From Phalacrocorax aristotelis (Eukaryota; Chordata; Aves; Suliformes; Phalacrocoracidae), in the NCBI RefSeq assembly GCF_949628215.1, contig NC_134285.1, forward strand, positions 26,116,797 through 26,180,796: 64,000 bases of DNA, in the 5' to 3' direction. Below, one piece after another: positions 34,601-46,600 of this stretch. The notes under the pieces are model-generated. The model had not been told where the DNA came from. It saw only the letters and a program-made list of their open reading frames with translations, and did not search any database. A program made the position numbers and the translations under genes. Positions within the stretch are counted from its first letter, which is position 1; every line of letters begins with the position of its first letter.

Positions 34601-37600
34601 GAGAAGGGCCACCAAGATGATCAAAGGACTGGGAAGCTGCCATACGAGGGTAGGCTGGAAGAGCTGGGTTTGTTCAGCCTTGAGAAAAGGAGGCTCAGAG
34701 GGGATCTCATCACCATGTACCAGTACTTAAGGGGTAGCTACAAAGATGGAGACTCCCTTTTTACACGGAGTCACATGGAGAGGACAAGGGGGAATGGACA
34801 CAAGTTGCTCTTGGGGAGATTCTGACTGAACACCAGAGGAAAATTTTTCACAGTGAGGACGGCCAACCATTGGAATAATCTCCCCAGGGAAGTGGTTGAC
34901 TCGGCCACGTTGGACACTTTCAAGAGTCGTCTGGACAGGGTGCTGGGCCATCTTGTCTAGACTGTGCTCTTCCTAGGAAGGTTGGACTAGATGATCCCTG
35001 AGGTCCCTTCCAACCTGTGATTCTGTGAAAAGTTGTAGAAAAGCAAGGAGCAACAGCAGTCCTTGCATTTAGGCTGGCCAATCACAGGTAGAAAATGTTT
35101 GCAGAGGGTTGTGTGATGACACAGTGGTTCCTCGTGAAGACACTTAGAGGCTTGAGCAGCAGGCTGTGCAGCACAGAGCACTGTGAGAAGGGCAGTGGAA
35201 GTCCCACCAGCTCCTTCCTTGGATTTCATGGAGCTAGTGCTGCCAGTGCTTCCACTGGCCCAGCCAGAGGTGGGCTGTTCATGGGCAGGTTCCTTTGCTT
35301 TCCATCACTGAAGAGGACCTGTTCTGCAGAAGCTGAGCTCCCGTCTTGCCACCACCACCACTTGCCGCTGCCACTTTATTCCCTGTTCCCTGGAGCAGCA
35401 CCATCTGGTGAAGGGAGCAGAGGAGCACAGTGTGAGGGCCAGCCGCAGGAAACGCGTACGTTGCAAGAGCCATTTGAATCTTGATGGCGTTTTCATCGTA
35501 ATCTGCCCAGGTGTTTTCCTGCAGTAGGAAATGTCTGCTTTGCCAGAATCTTTGGCTGGCCACCTAAAAGCATGCTTTCCGCTTTCTCTATTAGTGGCTT
35601 GGTGCTCTTGGAGGACCGGACCGTTTTGACCTGTGCTGTCTTTGTTCATTGCAATTCACCCTCATCAAACTAGTCTCCAGGAATTGTCATTAAGCATTTT
35701 GCAATAAGTTTGGCAGGGAGTTCAGAATTCAATCGCCAAATAGATTCACAGGGTAGGGATATTTTTTTTTAAACATACTGGAATTTGGGAATGACATACT
35801 GTGCTATAAATAGGAGTGGATCAGAGAAGTTAAGAGTTCTGTTCAGGGTCTGGCATGAACAAAACCTGAACCAGATGCTGAAAACTTTTCTTTCTGGCTT
35901 TTTCTTCCCTGGGGGAAGGGACCACGTCAGATTCCTGAGACTTTGCCATACCCTGTTTGTTTTTCCTGGCTTTTCATCTCCTGCTGTTGAGATCTTACTG
36001 GGCATCATCCCTATTCTCAGCCAAGATGACTGACTGGCCTCACCATATGTAATCAAGTGGAAGGTGTTGCTGTGCCATGACTTCTGGGTATGCAGAAAAA
36101 TGTCTTACCCATACAGCACCTCACTCAGTAACCTCATGAGTTGACCACAGTTTGATCCTTCAGTGGAGTTAAACACTACATTAAAAAATATGTGCTGACA
36201 TTAGATTACTTTGCTAGTAAATAACCCACTAAATGCCCCACATGGGTGGCAGAGGCATGCTGTGCCAGAATTCCCTCTGGCATCTCACCTCCAAGCCATC
36301 TAGCAGCAGCCAGTTCTGCTCTGGCTCGTTTTGCTGACTCCTGCACCCTGAATGCCACCCCTGCATTAACAACACTTGGAGTGTGTCAGCCCACTTCTGG
36401 ATGTGCAGGCTGCTGTCAGCTGTGATAACTGTGCTCAGAGGTACTAGAGTAGAGCTGAACTCCTCACATGAATGAGAAACGCCTTTCACTTAACTAATTT
36501 TCACGCTGCTGCCACCTTACAGAATGGCTCAGAGAAACTGTAAGAGTGGCTTTTGGGATGTTTGTCATGTAGAGAAGCTGCTGGACCTTGCAAGTGCAAG
36601 GTCCTGCACCTGGGGAGGAACAACCCCACACACCAGTACAGGTTGGGGGCTGACCTGCTGGAAAGCAGCTCTGTTGAGAAAGGCCTGGGAGTGCTGGTGG
36701 GCAGCAAGCTGACCATGAGCCAGCACTGTGCCCTTGTGGCCGAGAAGGCCAACAGTATCCTGGGATGCATTAAAAGGAGTGTGGCCAGCAGATCGAGAGA
36801 GGTTATCCTCCCCCTTTACTCTGCCCTAATGAGACCACATCTGGAGTACAGTGCCCAGTTTTGGGCCCCCCAGTTCAAGAAGGACAGGGAACTGCTTGAG
36901 CAAGTGCAGCGGAGAGCTACGAAGATGACCAGGTGGCTGGAGCATCTCCTTTATGAGGAAAGGCTGAGAGACTTGGGTTTGTTTAGCCTGAAGATGACTA
37001 AGGGGGGATCTCATCAATATTTATAAATATCTAAAGGGTGGGTGTCAGGACAATGGGACTAGGCTCTTTTCAATAGTACCCAATGACAGGACAAGAGGCA
37101 ACAGGCACAAGTTGGAACACAGGAAGTTTCACTCAATATGAGGAAAAAATGTCTTTACTGTGAGGGTGACAGAGCAGTGGCACAGGCTGCCCAGAGAGGT
37201 TGTGGGGTCTCCTTCCCTGGAGACACTCAAAACCCATCTGGATGTGGTCCTGTGCCCCCTGCTCTAGGTGTGCCTGCTCAAGCAGGGGCGTTGGATGAGA
37301 TGATCTCCAGAGGTCCCTTCCAACCCCTACCATTCTGTGATTTTGGAGGGCGAATGGCACTTGGTTTTCAGAAGTGGCATCCTAGAGGGCATTAGCTTGC
37401 ACTTTGCTTCTGTGGAAGATGTGTGCAGAGCAAGTCTGAAAATATGTTGGACTACAAAGTGGGAAAGATTTTTGTAGGGGTCCTGTGTGAGAAGGTGGCT
37501 GTTTCTGGCTGGGGTTTGCTGTTATCCGTGTTGCCTTGGGTGCAAGCGTGTTGGGGCAAGAAATGAAGTTGCAGCCTGGTCTGAGGCTTGCTGCAGCCTT

Positions 37601-40600
37601 TTCCAGATGGTGCTGCTGCAGGGTCTGTCACCTGAGAGGCGTGCGCTAGCAGCAGGGAGTTCTTTATCTGCACACAGGAGTGCAAATCTGAATTAAGCTG
37701 GGTTAGACAACAAGCCGTGTGCCTTCGAAGCCCGGACAGAGCGCTGTGAGGTGTGGCCAGTGCACTGTACTTCCAGCTGGGGTTAGACTGTTCCCACAGG
37801 CACTGCAATATCTAGCTCTCAGGGACCTGGACACTGAAAGCTTCATACTCACATCTTGTGGAGCATAGCATGCTCCACAAGGGAAGAGGAGGAAGGAAAA
37901 GACAGAGTAGATGGGGACAGTGAATGTGGTGCTTGTAGAGAAGGGACTTTAACCTGAGAGTTAAAGGAGTCACTGCTCTGCCACTGATTCCATTCCTGAT
38001 GTGAGGGCATCGGTTCCCCATCTGTGGATTGGAACTAAGCTGCCTCTCGCTGCTCCTCAACTCCCCTTTTGACCTGTTCAGGAATGGAGACTGTCTCTGT
38101 ACATGCATGGTACCTGGCACAGTGAAACCGTGACTGGACTGAGATGTCTTTCTAGCACTGTCACCCTGTGCGTTTTTAGAGGGGTGTAGAAATGAGCCTG
38201 TCTTGGCATAGTTTTGCTTTCTTTTGATAAAAGGCTTGAGTCTCTGAGCTTTCTGATAATTTATAGCCACAAGGCAGATGTAGCTGCCGCCTTGGAGCTG
38301 TGTGCCTTCTGAGTCCACTGTCCTGACCATGTGCAGGTGGAGCCAAAGCTGAAGTCTGCTGTTGTGTTTACTGCTTAACTGGCCATGAGAGAGTGGGAGT
38401 CAGACGTAGAAGTTGCTCAGGTGCTGGTTGCTAAAGCAATGCTTCTCTACTGATGTTTCAGCTACAATTACTGTTTCTTTTCAGGACACAGGTATTGGGA
38501 TGACCCAGGAGGAGCTGGTTTCTAACCTCGGTACCATTGCTCGATCAGGTTCTAAGGTAACTTGGGATGAGGCACTCCTTCTCCCCCCCTTAGAAGAGTC
38601 TTCTCCAGTTATACAGTCACTTTTGTTCGCCCAGTAATATCTCATTCTGTTTTGTCCCTTGGCCCCCACCCCAGCTGTGAAATTTTGCCCCTCTAGCAAG
38701 GTGAAACCTACCTGTGGAGTCTTCTAGCTATTAATGGTCTCTGCTGCGTGCCATGGGAGGCCTGTGGTACCCAAAGCAGCGCTAATGGGCCCTGTGTGTA
38801 ATGCTGCTGCACCTGGCTTCCCTCACTCCCAAAAGCAAATGCCCTCCTCCCCAGGCTGTCATTATGGAGGGGCATATGATCACTCGGCACTCACCCTGTG
38901 TCTGGGAGGGCAGCAACTGTGTCCTCATGCTGGCAAGATGTTATATATTTGTACCTGAATTTTTTTCCTTCGTGTCTGGAGTCACCATTTTAAGGTTTCA
39001 CGCTCGTGATTGAATGAGCCCTTGCTTGTTTTCCTTTACTGCTAGTGGCAGTGAGTGTTGCCAAAAGCAATGTTGCCCTTTTCCAGAGGTGCAGTCCCTG
39101 TGGGAGAAACCCTTTTCCTCGGGCACCCTCCTCTGCTAACACAGAGGTGCAGGATGAGGGTACTGGACTGCCAAGCTGTGGCACCTGGCGTAGGGCTGCA
39201 TCAGTACTCCAAAGAGCCCAGCTGGAGGATGTGTTGCAGCCTCCCAGTGGTACCTCAAGTCACTGTGCACTAATTTATATCTCCTTTGTTCCTTCAGGCT
39301 TTTCTAGATGCTCTGCAGAGCCAAGCTGAAGCCAGTAGTAAAATCATTGGCCAGTTTGGAGTAGGTTTCTACTCAGCTTTCATGGTAGCTGATAAAGTGG
39401 AGGTGTTCTCACAATCCGCGGAGCCAGGGAGCCCTGGCTACCACTGGTCTTCAGATGGGTAAGGCTGCAGAACGGGATGGAAATGGTAGGGGAGGCTGTA
39501 TCCCGGTCGGCACAGGTGCTGTGTGAAGCAAGACAGTGCTTGTGTGGTCTTTCATTACCAGGCTTACTGGTTTAGACCCTGATCAGTTTATACACAGTAA
39601 CAAAGTGTGGCCAAACATGTCAGGGTAAAAACCACAGGAACAAACTTGCTTTGCTAGGGCAGGCACATTATAGACAAAGAGAGTACCTTCCTCTCCTGTT
39701 TCTTCTCTGCTAGCAGGCAATCATCTTAGCAGTGCCCCAGACAGGAGAGACAAATTTAATCTCTTTGGTCTAGTCCTCCCCTGGCTTTTTGCTTGAGGTC
39801 ACCCACAACAGGCAGGGCTCATGCAGCGCTGCAGCTCTCTAGGCATGTGTCTTTTGTGGGGTGGATCTGTGTTCTCATCCTCTGCTTTTTGCTTGAAGTT
39901 GCAAACATCTGTGACGGCGACGGCAAATCTGTGGACTGCTGGACCATGTTGAAATTGGAGCTTCTGGGTGTGAAAAGCTCTGCATCCCCTTAAAATATCC
40001 TAGGAATAAAGAATTTAATAGGTTATTTAAATTATTGAAAAACATCTTGTAACTGAGATGTCAGACTGTCTTGGGCTGCAGGCAAGCTGCTGTATACTGC
40101 AGTCTGTGCTGCTGTACACTTTGAAGGCTTGCGTGTCTGTCTCGCTGCTGCCATCTCTCCCCTGTGTCAGTGCTCTCACCAGCGGTTGATCCCCATAAGC
40201 ATCCACTTAGGAATAGGGTAGGAATGGTCATCCAGAGTGAGCACTGCTGCTTTTCATTGTAACCAGTTACTGCATGCTCCAGTGGAGCTAGGAACAAGGG
40301 CCCGCAAACAAGTCAGAGTTGTCATGGGAGAAGGCAGGAGCCTGGGTGTTACAGTCACCATACGAAATGTAGGAGAGGAGTTGAAGGCTTGGCCCACACA
40401 GCCTGAGGTTTGTTTGAAGTTTGTTTCCTTTTCAGCAGAGGCTGCTGGTGTCTTTGCAGAGCAGTGTGTCCTGGGTCTGGAGTCTCTGTAGGGAAGATGT
40501 CTGCATGTTTTGGGGGAGCTTCTCGGGGGCACAGCGAGCATTCAGGCATTCAAGATTTTTTGCCTTTTCCTCTTGGTGCTGAAGTGTTGTGTATGGTCTC

Positions 40601-43600
40601 AGTTTAATAATACATTATTACGTCCCATCATGGATGTATCTGAGACACAAGCTGACACAAGGTCTGTTTCTAATCCTAGTTCAGGAACGTTTGAGATTGC
40701 AGAAGCATCTGGTGTCAGAACTGGGACTAAGATTATTATACATCTGAAGGAAGACTGCAAGGAGTTTGCAAATGAAGACCGAGTCAAGGGTGAGTGGAGG
40801 AAGGAGATGCTGTTACCTACTGATGGGCTGTGTGAAGTCTGTCGCTGCCCCTTGAGTGGGAGGTGAATTTACAGTTTTCCTCTCCTGCAGCACCTTTCAC
40901 CTGCTGTTACTGAAGAAATTCATACTGTGTTGTTCTCACAAATGTGACTCCTCTATGTCTTCTTTCCATTCCAGAGGTGGTGACAAAATACAGCAACTTC
41001 ATCAGCTTCCCACTGTATCTCAATGGGAGAAGAATTAACACATTACAGGTGAGCAGGAGGGGCCACAGGCAGGTCACTCATGAAGATGAACCACTGTAAT
41101 CCTCCACCGGAGACAGGAAACAGCATAAAGCTGCTGCTGGCCCTAGAAATCAGGGTAGGATTGTCCAGCATATCATAGACCCTGTAGTGATCAGTTACTT
41201 AGACCAAAAGGAGAAAATCCAACAGAAGTCATGCCTGGAACTGCTTGTTTGCATTCTCTTCAATTAGCAAAGCAGTTTTTATTTATAGTTATCTTCTGGA
41301 TCTTCCCTTAATGTGAATGATTATTTCAGTGCTTTATAATACTTATTCTAACTGTTTAAGCCAGATAACATGTTAGTGATGTAGGGATTGATCACATTGC
41401 TGGTGTGCTGACACCTCTTGCTGCAGTTCTAGCTGTCCTTCAGCATGAGGTAACCAATGAATGTTTGGTTTTCTTAGTGGCTCAGCTCACAGCCTGATTT
41501 TCTTTACAGCTCTTAGCTGTGATGCTGACGTTTTCTGACCACTAGAAATTATATAGCAGCCAGATCCATTTTAGTCAGAAGTTCTTGGCCCAATTGCAGG
41601 GATCACCTAGGTGAGATTAATTATCTTTAAAAGAAAAATCTATGAACCATTTTCCTCCAGCATCTCCTTTTCTGGTTGGTTAAAGCTTCCTTACCTAAGA
41701 GAGCTGGTAGCAAGCATGTGTGGAGGTTTTTTTTGTTTGTTTCCTGGAATGTGGCACTGAAGCACAGACTTTCAAGACTACTTAAATATTTTATTACGTT
41801 AATTTATCTAAGGCTCTGTAATTGGTGTTGTTAGTCACTGGGGTTTTTTTTTCCCTGCATAATAGTGCTTCTGTTCCAAAGGCTTTCTAGCTGTTTCCTT
41901 TAACTTACAAAACTAAATAAATAGATTTAGACAACTGTTTGCTCTTTCTACCTGGCAGTCAATAGAAGAGAATCCCTAGAGAAGAGTAGCATTAGAGCAA
42001 GGGGTGAAGTGCCCTTAATAGAGTCATGTACTTTTATCTTCTTATCAGAAAGTCTGTTTTCCCTTGGGATACAGCAACAGCTTTGTTCTCATTATGCTCC
42101 CATTTCAGGCCTTTCCTTTATCCAGGATCTAGTTTTTGCATTTTTCCACACATCAACATCAGTTCACTGTAAACAGAGACATAGTTAGATACCTGCTGTG
42201 GATTCTCCTAGATAAGCTCTTGAATGCTTGCCACGTAGCTGACAATGTGGAGTTAGAGGCTTTTCCAGTCGCACTGTGATAACTGTAGCTACAAGTAAGC
42301 CTCTGAGAAAGCAGCACTTTACCTAACAACAGCTGCTGTAAATCACCTTAGGACCAGTTGAGTCTGTAATCCTACCTGTGATCCTGCAAACCCTCCAGGA
42401 GGTTAGGGCTTGAGTAGAAAAGAGTGGCAGTGAATGTAGTAAGCTTCACCCAGCTGGAAACATGAGATTCTTAGTTGAGTCCCCATGCCTGTTAAATGGG
42501 CAGAACCTCCCATGTCTTTGACAGATGCTAGTCTTTTGCTGAGGTACTGAAAATGGGTTGCAACAGACCCACTTAAGCTTTTGCTTTTCTTTAGCTTGTT
42601 GGTCAGGCCTTTAGATACTACCAGTCAGCTGAGCTGTGGTAACTGTCCAGGATGCTCTTGGCCAGTAGCAAGTGTGAGGCAATGGAGGTTAGCCAAATCC
42701 CTTTTTGTTTGGGCTAAATAAAGCTGCCTTATAGATGTTGCAGGGCAAGAGGACCTCTGTGGGAGGTGACCCAAGATCAGTTATGGGGCAGGAATTTTTT
42801 AGTCTGTGATAACGTGCCATAATACATCCCACTGCCCTTGGGCTGTGCAGAGGAGTCTGTCTGTTTGAAAGGTTGTGTTTCCTTGCTGTGGTGCCCTGGA
42901 GGGAAAGTATAACTCTGAAATAAGATCCCTGTGCTGTGAGGCCACAGGTATTGAGAGCTGATGGGAATTCATCTCCCTGCTCCTCCACAGGCACTCTGGA
43001 TGCTGGACCCCAAGGATATCGGCGAGTGGCAGCACGAGGAGTTCTACCGCTTCGTAGCACAGGCTTATGACAAACCTCGCTACGTCCTGCACTACAAGAC
43101 TGATGCTCCCCTCAACATCCGCAGCATCTTCTATGTGCCTGAGCAAGTACGTGCCCTTCTGTCCAGGGAACAGTGGGACATCTGCCCAGTTGCTCTGAAG
43201 AGGAGATAATAGGAGAGCTTCTTAGGGAGAAGAGGCAGCTAAGACTGCAGAATGGCAAGGAGGAATATCCAGTGTGGCATCTGTGCAGTGGGCTGGGTGC
43301 CACAGGATAATGGCAGGGGTATGGAGCCACGACAGGAGCAGGGAGATGGTTCAGGTAGGTCCCTGGGGATGGCAGCCAAGATTTCAGCTCTCGTTGTGTT
43401 CAGCATGGGTAGCGAAGACCACAGTGTGACCTGGTCAGCTGGTGCAGCCACAGAGATACTGCAGCATAGTGTGCAGCTGGGCACCCTGCACCATCCTGAT
43501 GTTACCCTTCCACCTCTTGTTCCTGCAGAAACCATCCATGTTCGATATCAGCAGGGAACTGGGCTCCAGCGTTGCCCTCTACAGCCGCAAAATTCTCATC

Positions 43601-46600
43601 CAAACCAAAGCTGCAGACATCCTGCCTAAATGGCTGCGTTTTCTTAGAGGTGTGTGCTGGGACCAGGAATAGCAGGCTGTGGACTATGGCTTCCACAGTG
43701 GGTGAGGCAAGGGCTGTTTTCCTGAGCCTGGTACTCGTGTTTGCCTCACTGTTCAAGGGTTGCTCTGTGTTCCAGGTGTTGTGGACAGTGAGGATATACC
43801 CCTGAACCTCAGCAGAGAGCTGTTGCAGGAGAGTGCCCTTATCAGGTAAGCAAGAGCTAGATCCTGTGGACTGCTGAGGCTCTTCCAGCTTCTTGCTGGT
43901 TGTAGAAGGGACATTGTGGGATAGTTAGGGGGGCTTGGAGGGACCTGGCATGTGAGCTGCAGCATTTCCATCCTTGAGAATTCCTGTATAGCCTGTAAAG
44001 CGAGTTGTTTCTCAGCTGTGCTGGTCACATATTGAGTTGTGGGAGCAGTATCCTATGTCATACAGTCTGCTGCTGCCTGCTTGGACCACGTACCCCTCAT
44101 GTCCAAGGCTGCCTTTCACTATTTCTGGTCTACAGCAATAACAGTGGATTTGCTATTTAGAGTGTCTGGTCTGCATCACCAAGTGGTTTGGAAAACAAAA
44201 CCAAACAGTAAGCAAGCTGTCAATACTAGGAAGCTGGGCTGTACTTTAGTGTCAGCATTATTTACTTGTAGATCTTCAAACAGCACTGTGTGCCTCTTGT
44301 CTCCAGACTTGCTTTAAAGGTCTGCTGGGCAGGCCAGTCTCCTCTAAGAACCCCTTAGATCTGGCTTTGGTTTTTCCGTACTTTTTGTCCTTCAAATCTC
44401 ATCTTTAAACATCTGCCACTGTCGGAACTTGAAGGAAGTATAAGAGTAGGCTCTTACTCCTTAGCACGGGCACTGTTATCTTGTTAGGTTTGCTGGCTAA
44501 CTTTGTATTCTGTGGCTGGTGAAATGCCTCTACCTTCACTATAGTCACCAAATTAACCCTCTCACTTCACAGTGGATTTTCAGACCTTCAGAAAGGCTTC
44601 CTTCAATTGTAACCATTTTCTAGCCACTTCCTTCCCGTGTGTAAGAGTAGCTGTGCAACTGAGGCAGATGCCATGTGCACAGTAGGTTACATACTGGAGC
44701 ATCACTGAGTCACGAGTTACTGAAGATTTGAGCTTCAGCAGAACATTTGTACCTCTGCTCTAGCTATCTCTCCAGCTCAAGAGCTGCTCTTGACTGAGAT
44801 ACAAAGAACAGACATAGAGCCATGAGAGAAAGGAGACAGTGGACTCCAAGTTTCCTTTTTGACCTCTAGTTTGCAAATGCATCACTAAAACACTGCACAG
44901 GGAGAGAGATGTTCACCTAAAATCTCTTGTCTTGGTCTAGCAGCTGTCTTTAAAAAGGCTTGTTCCTGCTGCAGGAAGCTCCGAGGTGTTTTGCAGAAGA
45001 GGTTGATCAAATTCTTCATTGACCAGAGCAAGAAGGACCCTGAGAAATATGCCAAATTCTTTGAGGACTTCGGGGTGTTCATGAGAGAGGGGATTGTCAC
45101 AATAGCAGAGCAGGATGTCAAGGTACCGGGAGCCCTGAAGCACTGCAGCTGATGGGGAAAGATTACTGGCTCCTACTGTGACCGGGGATGAAGGGGGCTG
45201 CTACTGCCCTGTGAATCTTACACACCCGTAACTTGTGTTCCTGGGTCTAACAAGACCTACAGATTCTGTAGTGCCCAGACTCTCACTCTTTCTTACTGGG
45301 TGCTGCTTCCCACTTAATTTGAGGCACTGCAGAGTCTCTGTACTCACACTGTGTCCTCCCTGATGCAGTATGAAATACAACAGGCAACAAAGTAGGGCTT
45401 TCCCCTACTGCTGTCCTCTGCCTGGATTCCCATTTCCAGGAGAGCTTGACCTACATCCTGTCTAGGTCATTTTTCTGCCTCCTTAATATCTGGAGCAGGA
45501 AAGGAGGGTCTCGAAATCCCCCGAGCCTTTTTGCAGGGCTGCAAACAGGCCTGCATGCTACAAAGGGAATTCTTGGGGCTGGGAGTGGTCAGGTAGAGCT
45601 CTAGTCACCTGCCTTTGGCTCACAGGGGCACATTTCTTCCAGGAGGACATAGCAAAGTTGCTACGTTATGAGTCGTCTGCCCTGCCCGCAGGACAGCTGA
45701 CCAGCCTGACTGAGTATGCCTCCCGCATGAAGGCAGGGAGCAGAAACATCTACTACCTGTGTGCACCCAACCGGCACCTGGCTGAGCACTCCCCGTACTT
45801 CGAGGCCATGAAGAAAAAGGACATGGAGGTGGGTGCGCAGTGTGCCATGGCTGGGGGAACAGCCTGAGCTACTACATCAGTGGTTAGAGCTCACCTGGAT
45901 CTTGGAGCTGAGCAGGGCAGTGAGGCCTGTGACAGACCCCGTGACTCTGGTGTCTTTGCCCGGGCTCTCTCTGTCTCCACTCAGACCAGCTGCTGCAGCG
46001 TGAGGCCAGGAAGGACCTGTCGCACACTCTGTGCAGGCGGGTTAGTACTTGTGCAGACATCTAGTTCTGACATCTGTTGAATACTTTCGCTGAACCCCAG
46101 AGCAGGAGCCTAGGAGCTGGTAATGGTGTTATAGTGTGTACTCTGTGGGCAGGTGGCCCTTTCGGGACTGGAGTCAGTGCTGGTTCTCGCTTTCCATTGG
46201 GCAGCAGGACATGTTCAGCTGCAGACCTGATATCCGTGGTACAAAGCCTTCAAGGGTTTGCATTCATTTGTGGCCCTAAGCAATATTCACCATGGGGCTG
46301 AACCTGCTAGTTTCCCTCATGATGTTCTTGCTGTTTGGTGCAGAGTTGCCTTGAGAAAGAGGAACTTCTGTTACATCCCAAACAATGTGGTATTGTCCCT
46401 TTTTTGGCACAGGTCCTGTTCTGCTATGAGCAATTTGATGAGCTGACACTCCTGCACCTTCGGGAGTTTGACAAGAAGAAGCTGATCTCAGTGGAGACAG
46501 ATATCGTTGTTGATCACTATAAGGAAGAGAAGTTTGAGGAGAGCCGCCCAGGTATCTTGAGGCTCCCCTGGCCCTTCCTGCTGCATGCGGTCCTGCCCCC

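Larger units (their letters stand above)
26520..38484 (+). other. TRAP1: TRAP1 intron 4 (12 kb), rich in mobile elements
   Basis: The longest intron of the gene. It holds a solo LTR (31291-31869), a 2.8-kb CR1 (32245-35029), a CR1 3' part (36585-37345) and a possible MIR/L2 relic (about 37976-38040). Between 26520 and 31290 I see only unique sequence. Several 100-140-codon frames here (30772-31152, 27167-27508) lack family features. Confidence 0.85.

Noticed and set aside
32236..34730. Long frames with endonuclease and reverse transcriptase motifs
   Set aside because: Not host genes. They are pieces of one broken CR1 LINE and are annotated as such.
36553..37026. 157-codon frame
   Set aside because: It is the C-terminal part of a CR1 reverse transcriptase, not a gene.
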